From Syncephalis plumigaleata (taxonomy: Eukaryota; Zoopagomycota; Zoopagomycetes; Zoopagales; Piptocephalidaceae), in NCBI GenBank assembly GCA_025201365.1, contig JAIXMF010000088.1, forward strand, positions 1 through 42,491: a stretch of 42,491 nt of DNA, given 5' to 3'. Below are positions 11,720-23,919 of the stretch, piece by piece. The position numbers and the translations under genes are program-made. Within the stretch, counting starts at the first letter, position 1, and each line of letters opens with the position of its first letter. Below the pieces are notes generated by a model. It was given only the letters and a program-made list of their open reading frames with translations. It was not told where the DNA came from and ran no database searches.

Positions 11720-12224
11720 TAAGCAAAGCAATGTATTCGAGCATTATTTCATTCGTATATTTATAATAATAATACAGCTGTTGTTGTGTCAATATACAAA
11801 AGTAAATACTATGATCTGGGTTTATTTAGCATGGCAGCACTTGATGGCTGGTTAACATTCAGCTATATGTTTGTTGGAATGATAACACCAGTACCGAGGT
11901 AGTTCTCATTCAATACAGGAATTTCTTAGGGGAACACAAGGAGAAAGAAAATAGGTTTTAAAGCCAAAACATCTTCTCCCTTAATCAAGTAGCATCATGG
12001 TGATTACTAGATTGGAATGCTCAATAAATTAGACACACCACTTACATGAGGACCGTCGTGGTAAGTAAGCTTGCTGTGGCATATGGAAGACGAATGAACA
12101 GGAGTGATGGAGCATTTGCCATTGCTGCAAGCTATTTAAGCATGCGCTGATAGATGTTTCGCTGCGAGTCGGTATAATTTTCGACATCTTACACTTCATT
12201 TACATTTTTACGATCGATTAAATC
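11720..12224. other. Intergenic, no gene seen
   Basis: This region of 505 bp holds the 3' end of the acyltransferase and the promoter of the secreted kinase. No coding sequence or repeat was recognised. Confidence 0.5.
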
Positions 12225-13614
12225 ATGCTCAAGTCCGCAGCTACGTTTCTTGTTGCCTTGAAGGCAGTTGCTCTTATCCTAGGCGTGCCCACTATACTAG
12301 CAAGTCCAGTAGCGTCTGAAATCAAGCGAGGTATGTATTCAGTCATTATGCTGTGATGTGCGTATATTAACATAGCGATTGGTTAGGTAAAATCCGATCC
12401 GATATCTTCCTGGGAGCACAGATTACAAGTATACAACGCCACTTTACTCCACACAAGGTTACACTTATCAAAACAATTGGAAGCAATGATGAGCAAGATA
12501 TTGCGCTTGCATCTGGAAAATATGGAGAATCAGCTGCATTTATCAAATGTCTAACTCAGCAACCATTTAGAGGATCAGCATTTGGTCGAGAGGCAGAAAT
12601 AGACAAGGAAATGGAAGCATTTTTGGTAAGATACTTGACATTTATTGTATGCACATACTAATCATGTTTCTTTTTCGCTTTTCTATCTAGATCCTTCAAA
12701 AGGCTGATGCTCGACCGGGAAGCGACAAACTAATTGGCTATACCAATGTTTCCCGTGCTTATACGCATTTTGAATATGGGAATAATTATTGCTTCGTATA
12801 CTCGTATGATGGCGATACTGACCTATTTGAATACCTTTACATGACATCGCCAGATAAGACCCCACTGGTGTCGCTGGATAACATTCCACTGATACGCTCG
12901 CTCATTACTGAGATCTTGAGTGGAATTATTTACTTGCATAATGCTCAACTGGTCCACCACGATATCAAGCTGGAGAATGTAGTTGTTTCATTCCCATATC
13001 CCCATGACAGAAGCAAGCCAAAAGCCACAATCATCGACTTTGATCTTTCAGAAAGAATACGTTATAATGGCAAAAATATCGTTCCGACTAGCAAGTCTTC
13101 AGGAAGCTCGCATTATATAGCACCAGAAGTTTATGCCAATAAGCTAGCAGACCCTACGAAAAAAGATGTCTGGGCAGCTGGTATTGCACTTTATGGCTTG
13201 TTAAAGAAATCGTTCCTATTTCATGCTAGGAGTGAAGCTGAACTTGCTCGTAACATTATGAATACACTTAAATATGGAATTCCAGAGAAAAATTTCGTTT
13301 TTACTGAAGCACAAAAACGACAAAAGGGGATGGACTCGTTAGTCAGAGCTCTCAAAGCTATGCTAACGCCAGATCCTGCAAAACGACCATCCGCCAGCGA
13401 GTGCTTAGATATCATCAACGAAGTTAATCCATTACCTAAAATGCAACCAACCATGTCAGCAGGAACATCCACCCAATTAGAAACAATTACTAAAGGTATA
13501 GGATCTATTAGATTAGGATCTGGATCACGGAACAACAATCAATGGAATGTGCCACAACAATTGTCACAACGCATGAATGTACCCATTGGGTCTAGTACCA
13601 CATTAGGATTCTGA
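12225..13614 (+). CDS. Secreted protein kinase with DFD in place of DFG
   Basis: Exons 12225-12330, 12387-12625 and 12691-13614 join in phase to 422 aa. The start MLKSAATFLVALKAVALIL is a convincing signal peptide, ending near residue 30. The kinase fold follows: beta3 AAFIKC with Lys89, alphaC acidic residues (FGREAEIDKEME), catalytic loop HHDIKLEN (Asp206, Lys208, Asn211), IIDFDLS (231-233 read DFD), IAPE near 259-261 and DVWAAG. All catalytic residues are kept, so activity is likely, with the third DFG position changed to Asp. A Ser/Gln/Asn-rich tail (about 355-422) has no domain. No ER retention or membrane segment is seen after the signal, so the enzyme would act in the secretory lumen or outside the cell. 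It is the intact member of a local family of three. Confidence 0.82.
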
Positions 13615-14758
13615 TAGGGAATTATACTACGCTCATGCCTATGCCTTATGCAACAACAGCTTCAGCAATTTACGAATACACATGGTACACACATAGAATC
13701 TAGAAAAGCGCAATAAGTTGGAGGCCATTCCTTTAGACATATGCCACAAGTTGCGCGAGTAACGAATGACATTTACACAGATTACAAATAAAACTACGTT
13801 ACCTTACACATGGTTGGTATGAATAAACCGCGCATTAGTGTACGCATTGTATTAAATGAGTATACAAGTGATCTTCATGCTATCCTTATGAGCTCACGAA
13901 GACATCACAACGAAGCATGATCATCAATGGCAATGAATTGATTGGTGACACTTTACAATCCAAAGAGTGATGGAAGCGGTCAACTATCTGTGCTGATTTT
14001 ATTTATCCTATAGCATAGCGAGAACATCACATATTGACATGGCAAGCGTGCATTAGTACCATTTCAGTAAGCATGATTGCTCCTGCTTGAAGTAACCAGC
14101 TGCTTCATCTCGCGGTCTCATTCGGATACAGACATTAGAAGTGGGATAAGGAACCTTAGTGCTCATTGTCTATTCACTCGTTATGTCGCTTATGCTATCC
14201 ATGGTATTGTCAACACGTGTGGCATATCAGCCTCACCTCATGGTGCCTATCTGATAAAGAGTACTTGACAAGTATTCACATGTGGCGTGGATGGCTTGCA
14301 CGTTTAGAATACCAGTAAGATTGTCGACCACACCGTAGCGAACTGTTACATCATGGCAGATTCATTGACTTGTGGTGTTCAGCTAAACTACATTAGAGAA
14401 GACGATTGCTGGATGCGACATTATTTCGTAGATCAAATAGCATATGTCTCCTTGATGAAGTTACATTGATAACGAGTTAATAATGAAATAGACATCAATG
14501 GAACTTTCACATTCGACACTCGTATGCATTATACTTGTACTTGCAGTAGAATCCATTTAACATCGGCTATCTACAATGATAGGCACCACATCGGTATTGG
14601 AAAATAAGGATAGAACATTAATGGTACTAATTTATGTCCTATAACCTGGCGTGTACTTGTTATTAGTCCGCCGAGCATTTAGTCAACGAATAAAAGCATC
14701 ATTAGACATTCTCGCTCGTCCAGGTAGAAACATTTGCTCATCTTGTCGCGATAAAATC
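13615..14758. other. Intergenic region between two kinase paralogues, no gene seen
   Basis: No recognisable coding exon. The open frame at 14077-14268 has no domain and no homology to the flanking kinases that I can see. Confidence 0.45.
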
Positions 14759-15933
14759 ATGCTTGGCCACAAGCACATTGCTGCTACTGGCTTGAAGATA
14801 TACACGATCTCATTGTGCTTATTTTATGCCGTAGCATCTCCCACTGGAGCCAGGGCAAACAACAGCAAGTGTACGGCAGTACTAGTATAGCTACTGGCTA
14901 ACTGGTGTACACAGATATCCAAACGTCTAACTTTCTAGGTTAAGGACTGGATTGGCCGGAGGTATTTGAAACGCAACTCATCCGTATAACTAAGGTGTTG
15001 TACATCAACCACGACAAGGGAATAAACATCGCGCAAGGATTCTACAAGACCACCGATGCGTTCATTAAGTGTGTCGATTACAACGCCTATGGCTATCCGA
15101 GTCGAGAGAATATACGAGCCATAGGAAGGGAAAGAGTCGCGTTCAATGTAAGTGCAAGTGTGGAAACGAGCTCTGCAACTAACATGACATGTGTTCATAA
15201 TGCTATAGCTCCTTGAAAAGCCAAGTCGAGCTTGATAGACGACCGAGCAATTGGACGGCAGTTTGTGTCGACACCGCTGATTATCGTCCCGTATCAAAGC
15301 AGCACCTGCTTCATATACTCTTATGATGGGGATACCGAACTGTCCTCCTACAAGTGGCCTGCATCACTTGGACAGAGTGTCCACACACTAATGTCTATAT
15401 TTACACAATTACTGCACGGTGTTGCCTATATTAAAAATGCAGGATTTGTGCATAACGACATCAAGCCTGAAAATGTCCTGATCTCATTTCCGTATGCCGA
15501 TAATCCGCAACGACCAAAGGCGACCATCGTTGACTTTGACCTTGCCACTCCAATAAAATACAGACGGGATGGCAAAACGGTGATTCCAGGATCGTTCTTT
15601 GGCGGCACACTCCAGTATCTTCCGCCTGAAACCCTTATGGGCATCTCGTCGGATCTGACCAAGAAGGACGTCTGGGGTGTTGGCGCAACCATCTTCCTTG
15701 CCATCACACGGCGGTACATATTCGGCAACGGTGACATTGATCATTGTAAGTCTATTGCACATCGCGTGTATCATAAAGGACTGCCAGAATCGCTTTTTAC
15801 ATTCACGAATGATCCAGCTGATATGGAGGACATGCATCCACTAGTCACCGCTTTGAAAGTAGCACTGGTGCCTAATTACACATCGCGTCCAAGTGCCGAA
15901 GAATGCTTGAGCACGATCGGACACACAGAATAG
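14759..15933 (+). pseudogene. Secreted protein kinase paralogue with broken reading frames
   Basis: Exon 1 starts at 14759 with a signal-peptide-like run (MLGHKHIAATGLKIYTISL, AVASPTGA). Exon 2 (about 14945-15147) carries TTDAFIKC, matching AAFIKC of the gene at 12225. Exon 3 (from 15209) carries YSYDGDTEL, HNDIKPEN, TIVDFDLAT, LPPE and DVWGVG, ending at 15933. The exons do not join cleanly. The natural acceptor at 14938 puts a TAA at 14941 in the kinase frame, and the natural acceptor at 15208 leads to a TGA after eight codons although those codons (LLEKPSRA) match the paralogue; one missing base near 15220-15230 would restore an alignment of equal length. Unusual AAG acceptors (15225 and perhaps 14944) could partly rescue it. 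Either a young pseudogene, an odd splice pattern, or base-call errors like those in the kinase gene at 38647. Confidence 0.6.
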
Positions 15934-17399
15934 CCATTTCGAGATGTTTCAATGGCAATGCAATTGTAACTATCAATACATGATCATACTCGCTATGGAT
16001 GCATGTCATTGAGCATATCATGAATGCATCTGTACTTCATTATGAGTAGCAAACTAGATATCTAATAAAGAATCGATATTGCAGTACCTGTTGATCACCA
16101 ATCATTTAGTGGCAAGTACTTGCAAATAAACAGCAATACGCATGTTTGATGCTTGCTATGCTGATTTGTTGCAATATTAACGATTACATTCATAAGAGCA
16201 ATCTTATTGTCCAGCATTCCCTTCCAATCTTACGTGAGCTGAGTTCATCATAGCACAGTAATCTATCATCATTTTAGGACTAGTATATCGTGTCTTGTAT
16301 GCATTACACTGGTCGATCACAGCGACATGTAATCTTTATAATATGAATAAATCAGCAGATTGTCCTTGTCTGCACAATCAACCTACCCTACAATCAGCAT
16401 ACTCATCAGTAGCCGTCATGGCAATTGACATGCTACGCTATTCAACATTGTCACAACATTGACAATTACATCATTAAACTGTACAAGCTAGAATGTCAAC
16501 ACTTTGCTGTGTATGAATATGAGGAAGCACCACATGGTTATGTTATTTGAAATGATGTCATGAATGCGTAAATCAACCTGTCAATGCACATATACTAGGT
16601 TGTCGACAATCATGCAGACCTCTGTATCAAAGGTAATGGGAACATCGTTTGCCTCAGTTTACATATTGAAGATATTGAGAAATGATGGTCGTGGTACCAT
16701 TTCCATCCTTCCACATAGTCAAAGGACTTGCTATTGCATAACAAAGGTGTAGTGCTTTTGTTCTATTTAGACATCTTATCCTTTACAGGTTGGTGATTGG
16801 AAAATGGAAATGGATGAATTTAGGCTGTACAAGTACCTCGTGTATTGTAATTGGAATTCCATAAGGAAAGATCATTGGAACAGCGATGCATCTAGAAAGA
16901 ACATATCCTTTCCGGTTATAATGATTCTAGTTCCGCATGATGTATTCTACACGCACCACGACCAAAGAAAAGCAAACACCAAGCGTATAGACTATTTTCA
17001 GTAATAGAATAAATTATCCGCCTTCTATTTGTGAGAATGTCGAAATGGTTAGCATGTGTTGACTTACTTTATCAATATGATGTGCCATTGAGGTATACAT
17101 ATTAGAGAGTGACGCATGCGGTTGCAAAACTGAACCATGTGCAATGCATGCTCGATATGTCAATGGTGCAAACGACAACTATACAAAGTGTTTCACTGCA
17201 TAACAGTAATTGGGGGGGGGCGTTCTACCGCGTGTCATCATCTATAAATTCGCCATTCTACGCAAGCATACCATTGTTGCTGCACGCTAGTCTTTCTTTA
17301 TTATTGCTACTACTGCTACTGCTACTACTACTATCATTATTGTTTTAAGCACTACTTGCTTATCTACACATCTCCATTGTTAGCTCTTTATCTACTATC
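15934..17399. other. Intergenic region, no gene assigned
   Basis: About 1.5 kb. Two short open frames (16564-16752 and 16804-17004) follow each other around a possible TACAG acceptor near 16789, but neither shows a domain, so I do not call a gene. A run of nine G (17212-17220) and a TATA box precede the next gene. Confidence 0.45.
17243..17248 (+). promoter_or_regulatory. TATA box of the secreted GPI-type protein gene
   Basis: TATAAA about 155 bp upstream of the start codon at 17400, followed by a pyrimidine-rich stretch of CTA/CTG repeats. It fits the strong, C-ending codon bias of the gene, which suggests high expression. Confidence 0.45.
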
Positions 17400-18143
17400 A
17401 TGTCCAAGCTTACCTACATTGCCGGCGTTCTGCTACTCGCCACCGCCGTAACTGCTCAAGCCACCACCGCCAACGATCCATTGGCCATTATCAATGCCGC
17501 AAAGTCAAACCTCGCCGCCATGAAGCAAAAGGAGGATACTCGCAAGACACCGATCGCCGGTATTTCCGCCGATTGTCAAGCGGCCATTAGCGGTCTTGAT
17601 GTCAATCCTGAGTGTATTGACGATATCGAGACCGATCCACAAGATCAGGACTTTGCCGCCCGCTGCGCAGCCCCCGCCGATGGAGCCAAGGATCATCGCT
17701 GTTCAAATGATCAAGTTCTTAAGGCGCTCGATACCCTAGAATCCAAGTGCAAAGCGGAACTTGACGCAAAGAATGCCAATGTCATGGCCTACCATACCAG
17801 CTGGCAAACTTACAGCCTTAGCGAGGAGATTCTGTGCTCTAAGAGCACCGCTGGAAAATACTGCATCCTAGATGCTTCTGACAAGCAATGTGCCACCAAC
17901 CAATTGAACCTCATCAAGGACTGGAAGGCACCACGCCCGGACAAGTATACCAATGACTCTGCCTCTACGCTGCGCACTGCTTCGGCCAATCTTGCTAAGC
18001 AAAACAACGTTGACGTGGCTCCGTCCAACAAGACTAGCGGTACTACCGGTACTACCGGTGCACCATCCACGGCATCGTCATTGACAACGGGTGCTGCCGC
18101 ATTGACTGCCGGTGTACTGGCTGTCGTTTCCATGTTGATGTAA
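17400..18143 (+). CDS. Secreted cysteine-containing protein with GPI-anchor-type tail
   Basis: Single exon, 247 aa. A signal peptide MSKLTYIAGVLLLATAVTAQA opens the protein. The mature part holds eight cysteines (in contexts ADC, PEC, ARC, HRC, SKC, ILC, KYC, KQC), enough for four disulfides, in a helix-prone body. A Ser/Thr/Gly linker (SGTTGTTGAPSTASS) leads to a hydrophobic C-terminal run (AALTAGVLAVVSMLM), the pattern of a GPI attachment signal, so it probably sits on the plasma membrane or cell wall. The eight Cys do not have CFEM spacing. Codon choice is strongly biased to C-ending codons, unlike neighbouring genes, pointing to high expression. I do not recognise the family; structural wall protein, adhesin or secreted effector are all open. 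Confidence 0.8.
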   Translation: MSKLTYIAGVLLLATAVTAQATTANDPLAIINAAKSNLAAMKQKEDTRKTPIAGISADCQAAISGLDVNPECIDDIETDPQDQDFAARCAAPADGAKDHRCSNDQVLKALDTLESKCKAELDAKNANVMAYHTSWQTYSLSEEILCSKSTAGKYCILDASDKQCATNQLNLIKDWKAPRPDKYTNDSASTLRTASANLAKQNNVDVAPSNKTSGTTGTTGAPSTASSLTTGAAALTAGVLAVVSMLM

Positions 18144-18423
18144 CCTGCTTTACCTGTACTCACAATTGCACGCATAATGCTTGTTCCACAGTATACTATA
18201 AATGAATAGAATAACATTGATTTTACATATTATATGTGCAAACCTCCATTTATTAATGTATTGAATACTTGTTTGTACTTTGCTTGATTCCGTACTGATC
18301 CTTAGTTAATAGCAATAGATAAAAAGTACATAATGAAAGATGATAAACGTGAATCTATCTTGAATTTTATTTAAGTTAGCGACCGGTCTTTTACTGCTTA
18401 TAACACAAGAATAATAAAGAAAA

Positions 18424-20370
<1,947 letters not shown>

Positions 20371-20467
20371 TATGATTAGAACAGCAACAACGATAATAAA
20401 AGAAAAAAAAGAAATAAACTGCAATCATCAATCACCCAGCTCACATTTGAAAAGCCATTGATTGCCG

Positions 20468-20475
20468 CACGTGAT
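20468..20475 (-). promoter_or_regulatory. CACGTG (ATCACGTG) site upstream of RCM1
   Basis: Read on the minus strand this is ATCACGTG, the consensus of Cbf1/Centromere-binding bHLH factors in fungi. It is 98 bp upstream of the start codon and 9 bp from the MITE edge. Function is inferred from sequence only. Confidence 0.35.
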
Positions 20476-20483
20476 AGTCACTA

Positions 20484-21062
20484 CAGTGTTTTTCCATCCA
20501 ATTTGCGCATTTATCCTTTAACATTTGCTGTTCTTATTAATAAATAGATTTACTCAATAGTTAACATCCATTATTACCATAGAAATGCCAATTGATACAG
20601 CATGATAATAACAATTCAGTATTTAGTAATGGATCATTTATTGATAGTGATAACTATCATCATCAATTCTATAAGATAGACGATACAAGTGTACAAGTAT
20701 AGTTGGATATTGCCATGTCATGTGCTTACAAGTAGCTATTGATTATCATGTATGGAATTGGGATATGGCTGCATGTCTGAACTTCATTCAGATTATTCGC
20801 AGTGTTCGTGCTAAAGGCCGTATTCCAGAACAATTTGAACGAAGTACCGTTTCTCCTCCTGATCATGGTACATCCACAAAACATTCACTAAATGAAGATC
20901 AAGATCAAGAGGGACAAGATCAAGAGGGATCCAAACATCAAAAAACAAATTAACCAGATTGTATCGTCAATCGTCTAAAATACAGGAGCCCTTGTAAGTG
21001 TTAATTATTATTTATTCGTAAAGACAAAAGGCTAACTGCGCAAATTGGATGGAAAAAGCCTG
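20484..21062. mobile_element. MITE copy B, TA target duplication, 579 bp
   Basis: The left end CAGTGTTTTTCCATCC and the complement of the right end CAGGCTTTTTCCATCC match the element at 8858-9095, with TA on both sides (20482-20483 and 21063-21064). One end continues GCGCATTTATCCTTTAAC and the other GCGCAGTTAGCC, as in copy A, so the two copies are in opposite orientation. Homology with copy A runs for about 100 bp inside the GCGCATTT end and then stops. The extra internal 340 bp holds a 77-codon open frame at 20720-20953. No transposase domain is visible, so it would need help in trans from a Tc1/mariner/pogo-type enzyme. Confidence 0.85.
20720..20953 (+). CDS. Short open frame inside MITE copy B, unknown
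   Basis: 77 codons with an N-terminal part rich in hydrophobic and basic residues (LNFIQIIRSVRAKGRIPEQF) and a tail with a short repeat (DQEGQDQEG). It lies only in the longer element copy. It may be a piece of a captured host gene, a transposase remnant, or chance. No family recognised. Confidence 0.2.
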   Translation: MCLQVAIDYHVWNWDMAACLNFIQIIRSVRAKGRIPEQFERSTVSPPDHGTSTKHSLNEDQDQEGQDQEGSKHQKTN

Positions 21063-21484
21063 TACCTATTGTGCTGTAATGATGAGGTCACCGTTTTCAA
21101 GACATCACCCCCAATATTTCTTATCCTCTCTCCAACAGTCACTTAACCACTTTCTATCCTGCTGACTCACCTCTCTTTCCTCTCTCTCTCTCTCTCGCTC
21201 TTCTTACTCTTCTTACTCTTGTCCCTCTTCTATCTCCTGCCACCACATATTGCTATTTTGCTTACTGTCCAATATTTGTTATTGTTCTTCACACATCTGT
21301 TTGCCATTGTCTAGCTGCTCTACTATTACCGCTGCTGCTGCTGCTACATACTGATCACCATACAATAAAGTTGATCAGTCCAAGGCATATCGTATCATAA
21401 CCACCACCACCTCATATCATCATCCTTGTATCCATTATTTGCAAACACCACCATCATCTTCATCCAATTTGATTCTATCTCGTC

Positions 21485-22867
21485 ATGAAGTTTTCTATCG
21501 CTACAGTATTGGCGGCCACCGCCTTACTCTCGGCCATGGCTCAGGCCAAGTTCACTACGTAAGTGTAGTTGTTGCTATACAGCAAATTAAAAACAAATTG
21601 CTTGTTTATTGGCAACCCCATCAATCGACTGATTGGTTTGTTGCAACGCACATGATGAATATACATGTATACATGTGTATATGTGATAATTTACTAATGA
21701 CAATGACAATGTCGCATTATTTTGTGTACATATAGTGTGAAAATCAAGCGTCTACCCGAGACGTCAGCCGAGAAATTGAACCGTTACGCCAACACTGCCT
21801 CGTATGTTGCACAACGCTACTTCACCTCTGACGCACGGAATCCAAACCTTAACATTCTGGGCAAGGACGAGAATGGCCAGGTCAAACATGGCGTGCCCAT
21901 CTCCAACTTCATGAACGCCCAATACTTTGGTGAGATCGGTATTGGCACGCCACCACAAACGTTCAAGGTGGTATTCGACACTGGTTCCTCTAATCTTTGG
22001 GTGCCTTCCACGCATTGCTCGTCCATTGCATGCTTCTTCCATTCTAAATTCGATTCGAGCAAGAGTAGCACGTTCAAGTCCAACGGCACCGAGTTTGCCA
22101 TTCGCTACGGTACAGGCAGTCTTGAAGGTATCATCAGCAATGACGTGATTACCGTGGGCGATATCGAAGTGAAGCATGCCGATTTCGGTGAATCCACGAA
22201 GGAACCCGGCTTAACATTTGCCTTTGGTCGATTCGATGGTATCTTCGGATTGGGCTACGATCGCATCTCTGTCAAGGGAGTCATCCCACCGTTCTACCAT
22301 ATGGTGGATCGCAAACTGATCGATAAGCCGTTGTTCAGCTTCTGGTTGAACGACGTAAAGTCAGGCGGTGAAGGTGGCGAGCTAGTGTTCGGCGACACCA
22401 ATCCCGACCATTACACGGGCGACATCCACTATGCTCCGGTAACTCGCAAGGGCTACTGGGAAGTGAAGCTGGAGAAGGTCCAATTCGACGGCGAAGACAC
22501 CGGACTTGACCCGGTGGGCGCAGCCATCGACACGGGTAGCTCGCTTCTCGTGGTGCCCACGGATTTGGCCGAGATGATCAACAAGCAGATCGGTGCCAAG
22601 AAGGGCTTTAACGGCCAGTACACCGTGGAATGCTCAAGAGTGCCTTCTCTGCCCGATTTCACCCTAACATTCAACAAGAAAGACTTTGTGTTGAAGGGAC
22701 AAGACTACATACTTGAGGTGCAAGGCCAGTGCATGTCCGGCTTTATGGGCATGGACATTCCAGCACCAATGGGTCCACTCTGGATTATCGGTGACGTTTT
22801 CTTGCGTAAATATTATACCGTCTACGATTTGAAGAATGATCGCGTTGGATTTGCCAAATCTAAGTAG
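21485..22867 (+). CDS. PEP4: Vacuolar aspartyl protease (saccharopepsin/proteinase A type)
   Basis: Exons 21485-21558 and 21736-22867 flank a 177-nt intron and give 401 aa. The signal peptide MKFSIATVLAATALLSAMA is followed by a propeptide (LPETSAEKLNRYAN) and the mature start NFMNAQYFGEIGIGTPPQTF. Both catalytic motifs are intact: FDTGSSNLWVP (Asp106) and AIDTGSSLL (Asp290), with the flap Tyr in IRYGTGSLEG and cysteine pairs CSSIAC and near the end (CSRVPS and GQC). The ending VFLRKYYTVYDLKNDRVGFAKS is typical of the family. It is a soluble, zymogen-activated endopeptidase of the vacuole/lysosome that matures other hydrolases. The upstream DNA is pyrimidine-rich, and codon use is biased as for a highly expressed gene. 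Confidence 0.95.
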
Positions 22868-23061
22868 ATTGGATCATTTCATAAGACGAATGAATAAATC
22901 TTACAGCATTATTGATACATTTATGATTTCATGGTTTGAGATGTTACTCGCTTTTTCTTTCTCTTTCTTTCTCAACTCAGTTTGATTCAATTTGATTTGA
23001 CAAAAAAAAGAAGAAAAATTCGCCCATTCACGCTTGATTTCTTCACTAATCATTGAACTAA

Positions 23062-23070
23062 AAAAATTTT
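23062..23070. promoter_or_regulatory. RRPE-like AAAAATTTT element upstream of NHP2
   Basis: AAAAATTTT matches the core of the rRNA-processing element found before fungal ribosome-biogenesis genes. It is 60 bp before the probable 5'-UTR intron of NHP2, itself a ribosome-biogenesis gene. AT-rich context means chance is possible. Confidence 0.35.
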
Positions 23071-23130
23071 ACTACTCATTTGCTTTCTCTCGTTTTTTTT
23101 ATTCCAGCAGTGTAGATCCGTTACGTTAAG

Positions 23131-23252
23131 GTAAGATCTTTATTGTTTATCATGATTGCGCTTATTTACAATAACACGATAACAATAATAACAAATCTAT
23201 TTATCCTATCCTGTTGACTAACGCGATTGCTTTACTATTATTATTCCTTTAG
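23131..23252 (+). other. Probable 5'-UTR intron of NHP2
   Basis: GTAAGATC donor at 23131, a GACTAAC branch-point match near 23216-23222, and a TTTAG acceptor at 23252, 21 nt before the start codon. Confidence 0.5.
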
Positions 23253-23273
23253 GCTTACGTCTCCGTCAACATT

Positions 23274-23919
23274 ATGGGCAAGAAATCAAAAGCTGCGGAC
23301 ACTTCCGCCATGGAAGTAGATACTACACCAAGCGAGGGTACAGAACGTGTTCTACTCACGTCGCCTATTGCCCATCCACTTGCCGAGGATAAGCTTAACA
23401 AGAAACTGCTAAAAACGGTCAAGAAAGGTGAGTAATAGTAGTAGCAACAATGTTGTATGATATTGACCATCATTATAATGTAATATGTAGCGGCCAAGCA
23501 GCGTCATGTTAAACGCGGTGTACGCGAGGTAGTCAAGGCTTTACGCAAGGGAGAGAAAGGGTAAGTAGGGATGATGATGCTCATGAATAGATGTGACATG
23601 CCTATATTTCTATCATTACAATGCATTCTAATCTTTGTTTTCCACATGTAATAGCATGGTTGTTCTAGCCGGCGATATCTCGCCCATTGATGTCATCTCT
23701 CATTTACCAGTATTATGCGAAGATAATAGTATCCCTTACTGTTTCGTGCCATCAAAGGAGGATCTCGGTGCAGCAGGTCGTACTAAGCGTCCCACCTCCT
23801 GTGTAATGATTGTACCAGGTGGCGGTGGTCGTAAATCCGAAGACACTAGCGAATATCAGGAAAGCTTCGATGAATGCAAGAAGGCATTGATCAAATTGAA
23901 TGCGGCCATGCTGGCTTAA
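23274..23919 (+). CDS. NHP2: H/ACA snoRNP core protein Nhp2 (L7Ae/L30e family)
   Basis: Exons 23274-23427, 23491-23560 and 23655-23919 join to 162 aa. An acidic/Lys-rich N-terminal tail precedes the L7Ae fold: KRGVREVVKALRKGEKG, MVVLAGDISPIDVISHLP, CEDNSIPYCFVPSKEDLG. These match Nhp2 closely, including the RNA-contacting KRGVxEV segment. Nhp2 binds H/ACA guide RNAs with Cbf5, Gar1 and Nop10 for rRNA pseudouridylation in the nucleolus. The introns are too short to host a typical H/ACA snoRNA and I see none. Confidence 0.95.

Larger units (their letters stand above)
22868..23273. other. Intergenic region and 5' leader of NHP2
   Basis: Holds the 3' end of the protease gene (AATAAA near 22892), the NHP2 promoter and a probable 5'-UTR intron (23131-23252). 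Confidence 0.55.

Noticed and set aside
14077-14268. 63-codon frame between kinase paralogues as another kinase remnant
   Set aside because: No kinase motif in any frame that I could align to the neighbours.
16564-17004. Two adjacent open frames that could be exons of a small gene
   Set aside because: A TACAG lies between them, but no donor, domain or similarity supports a gene.
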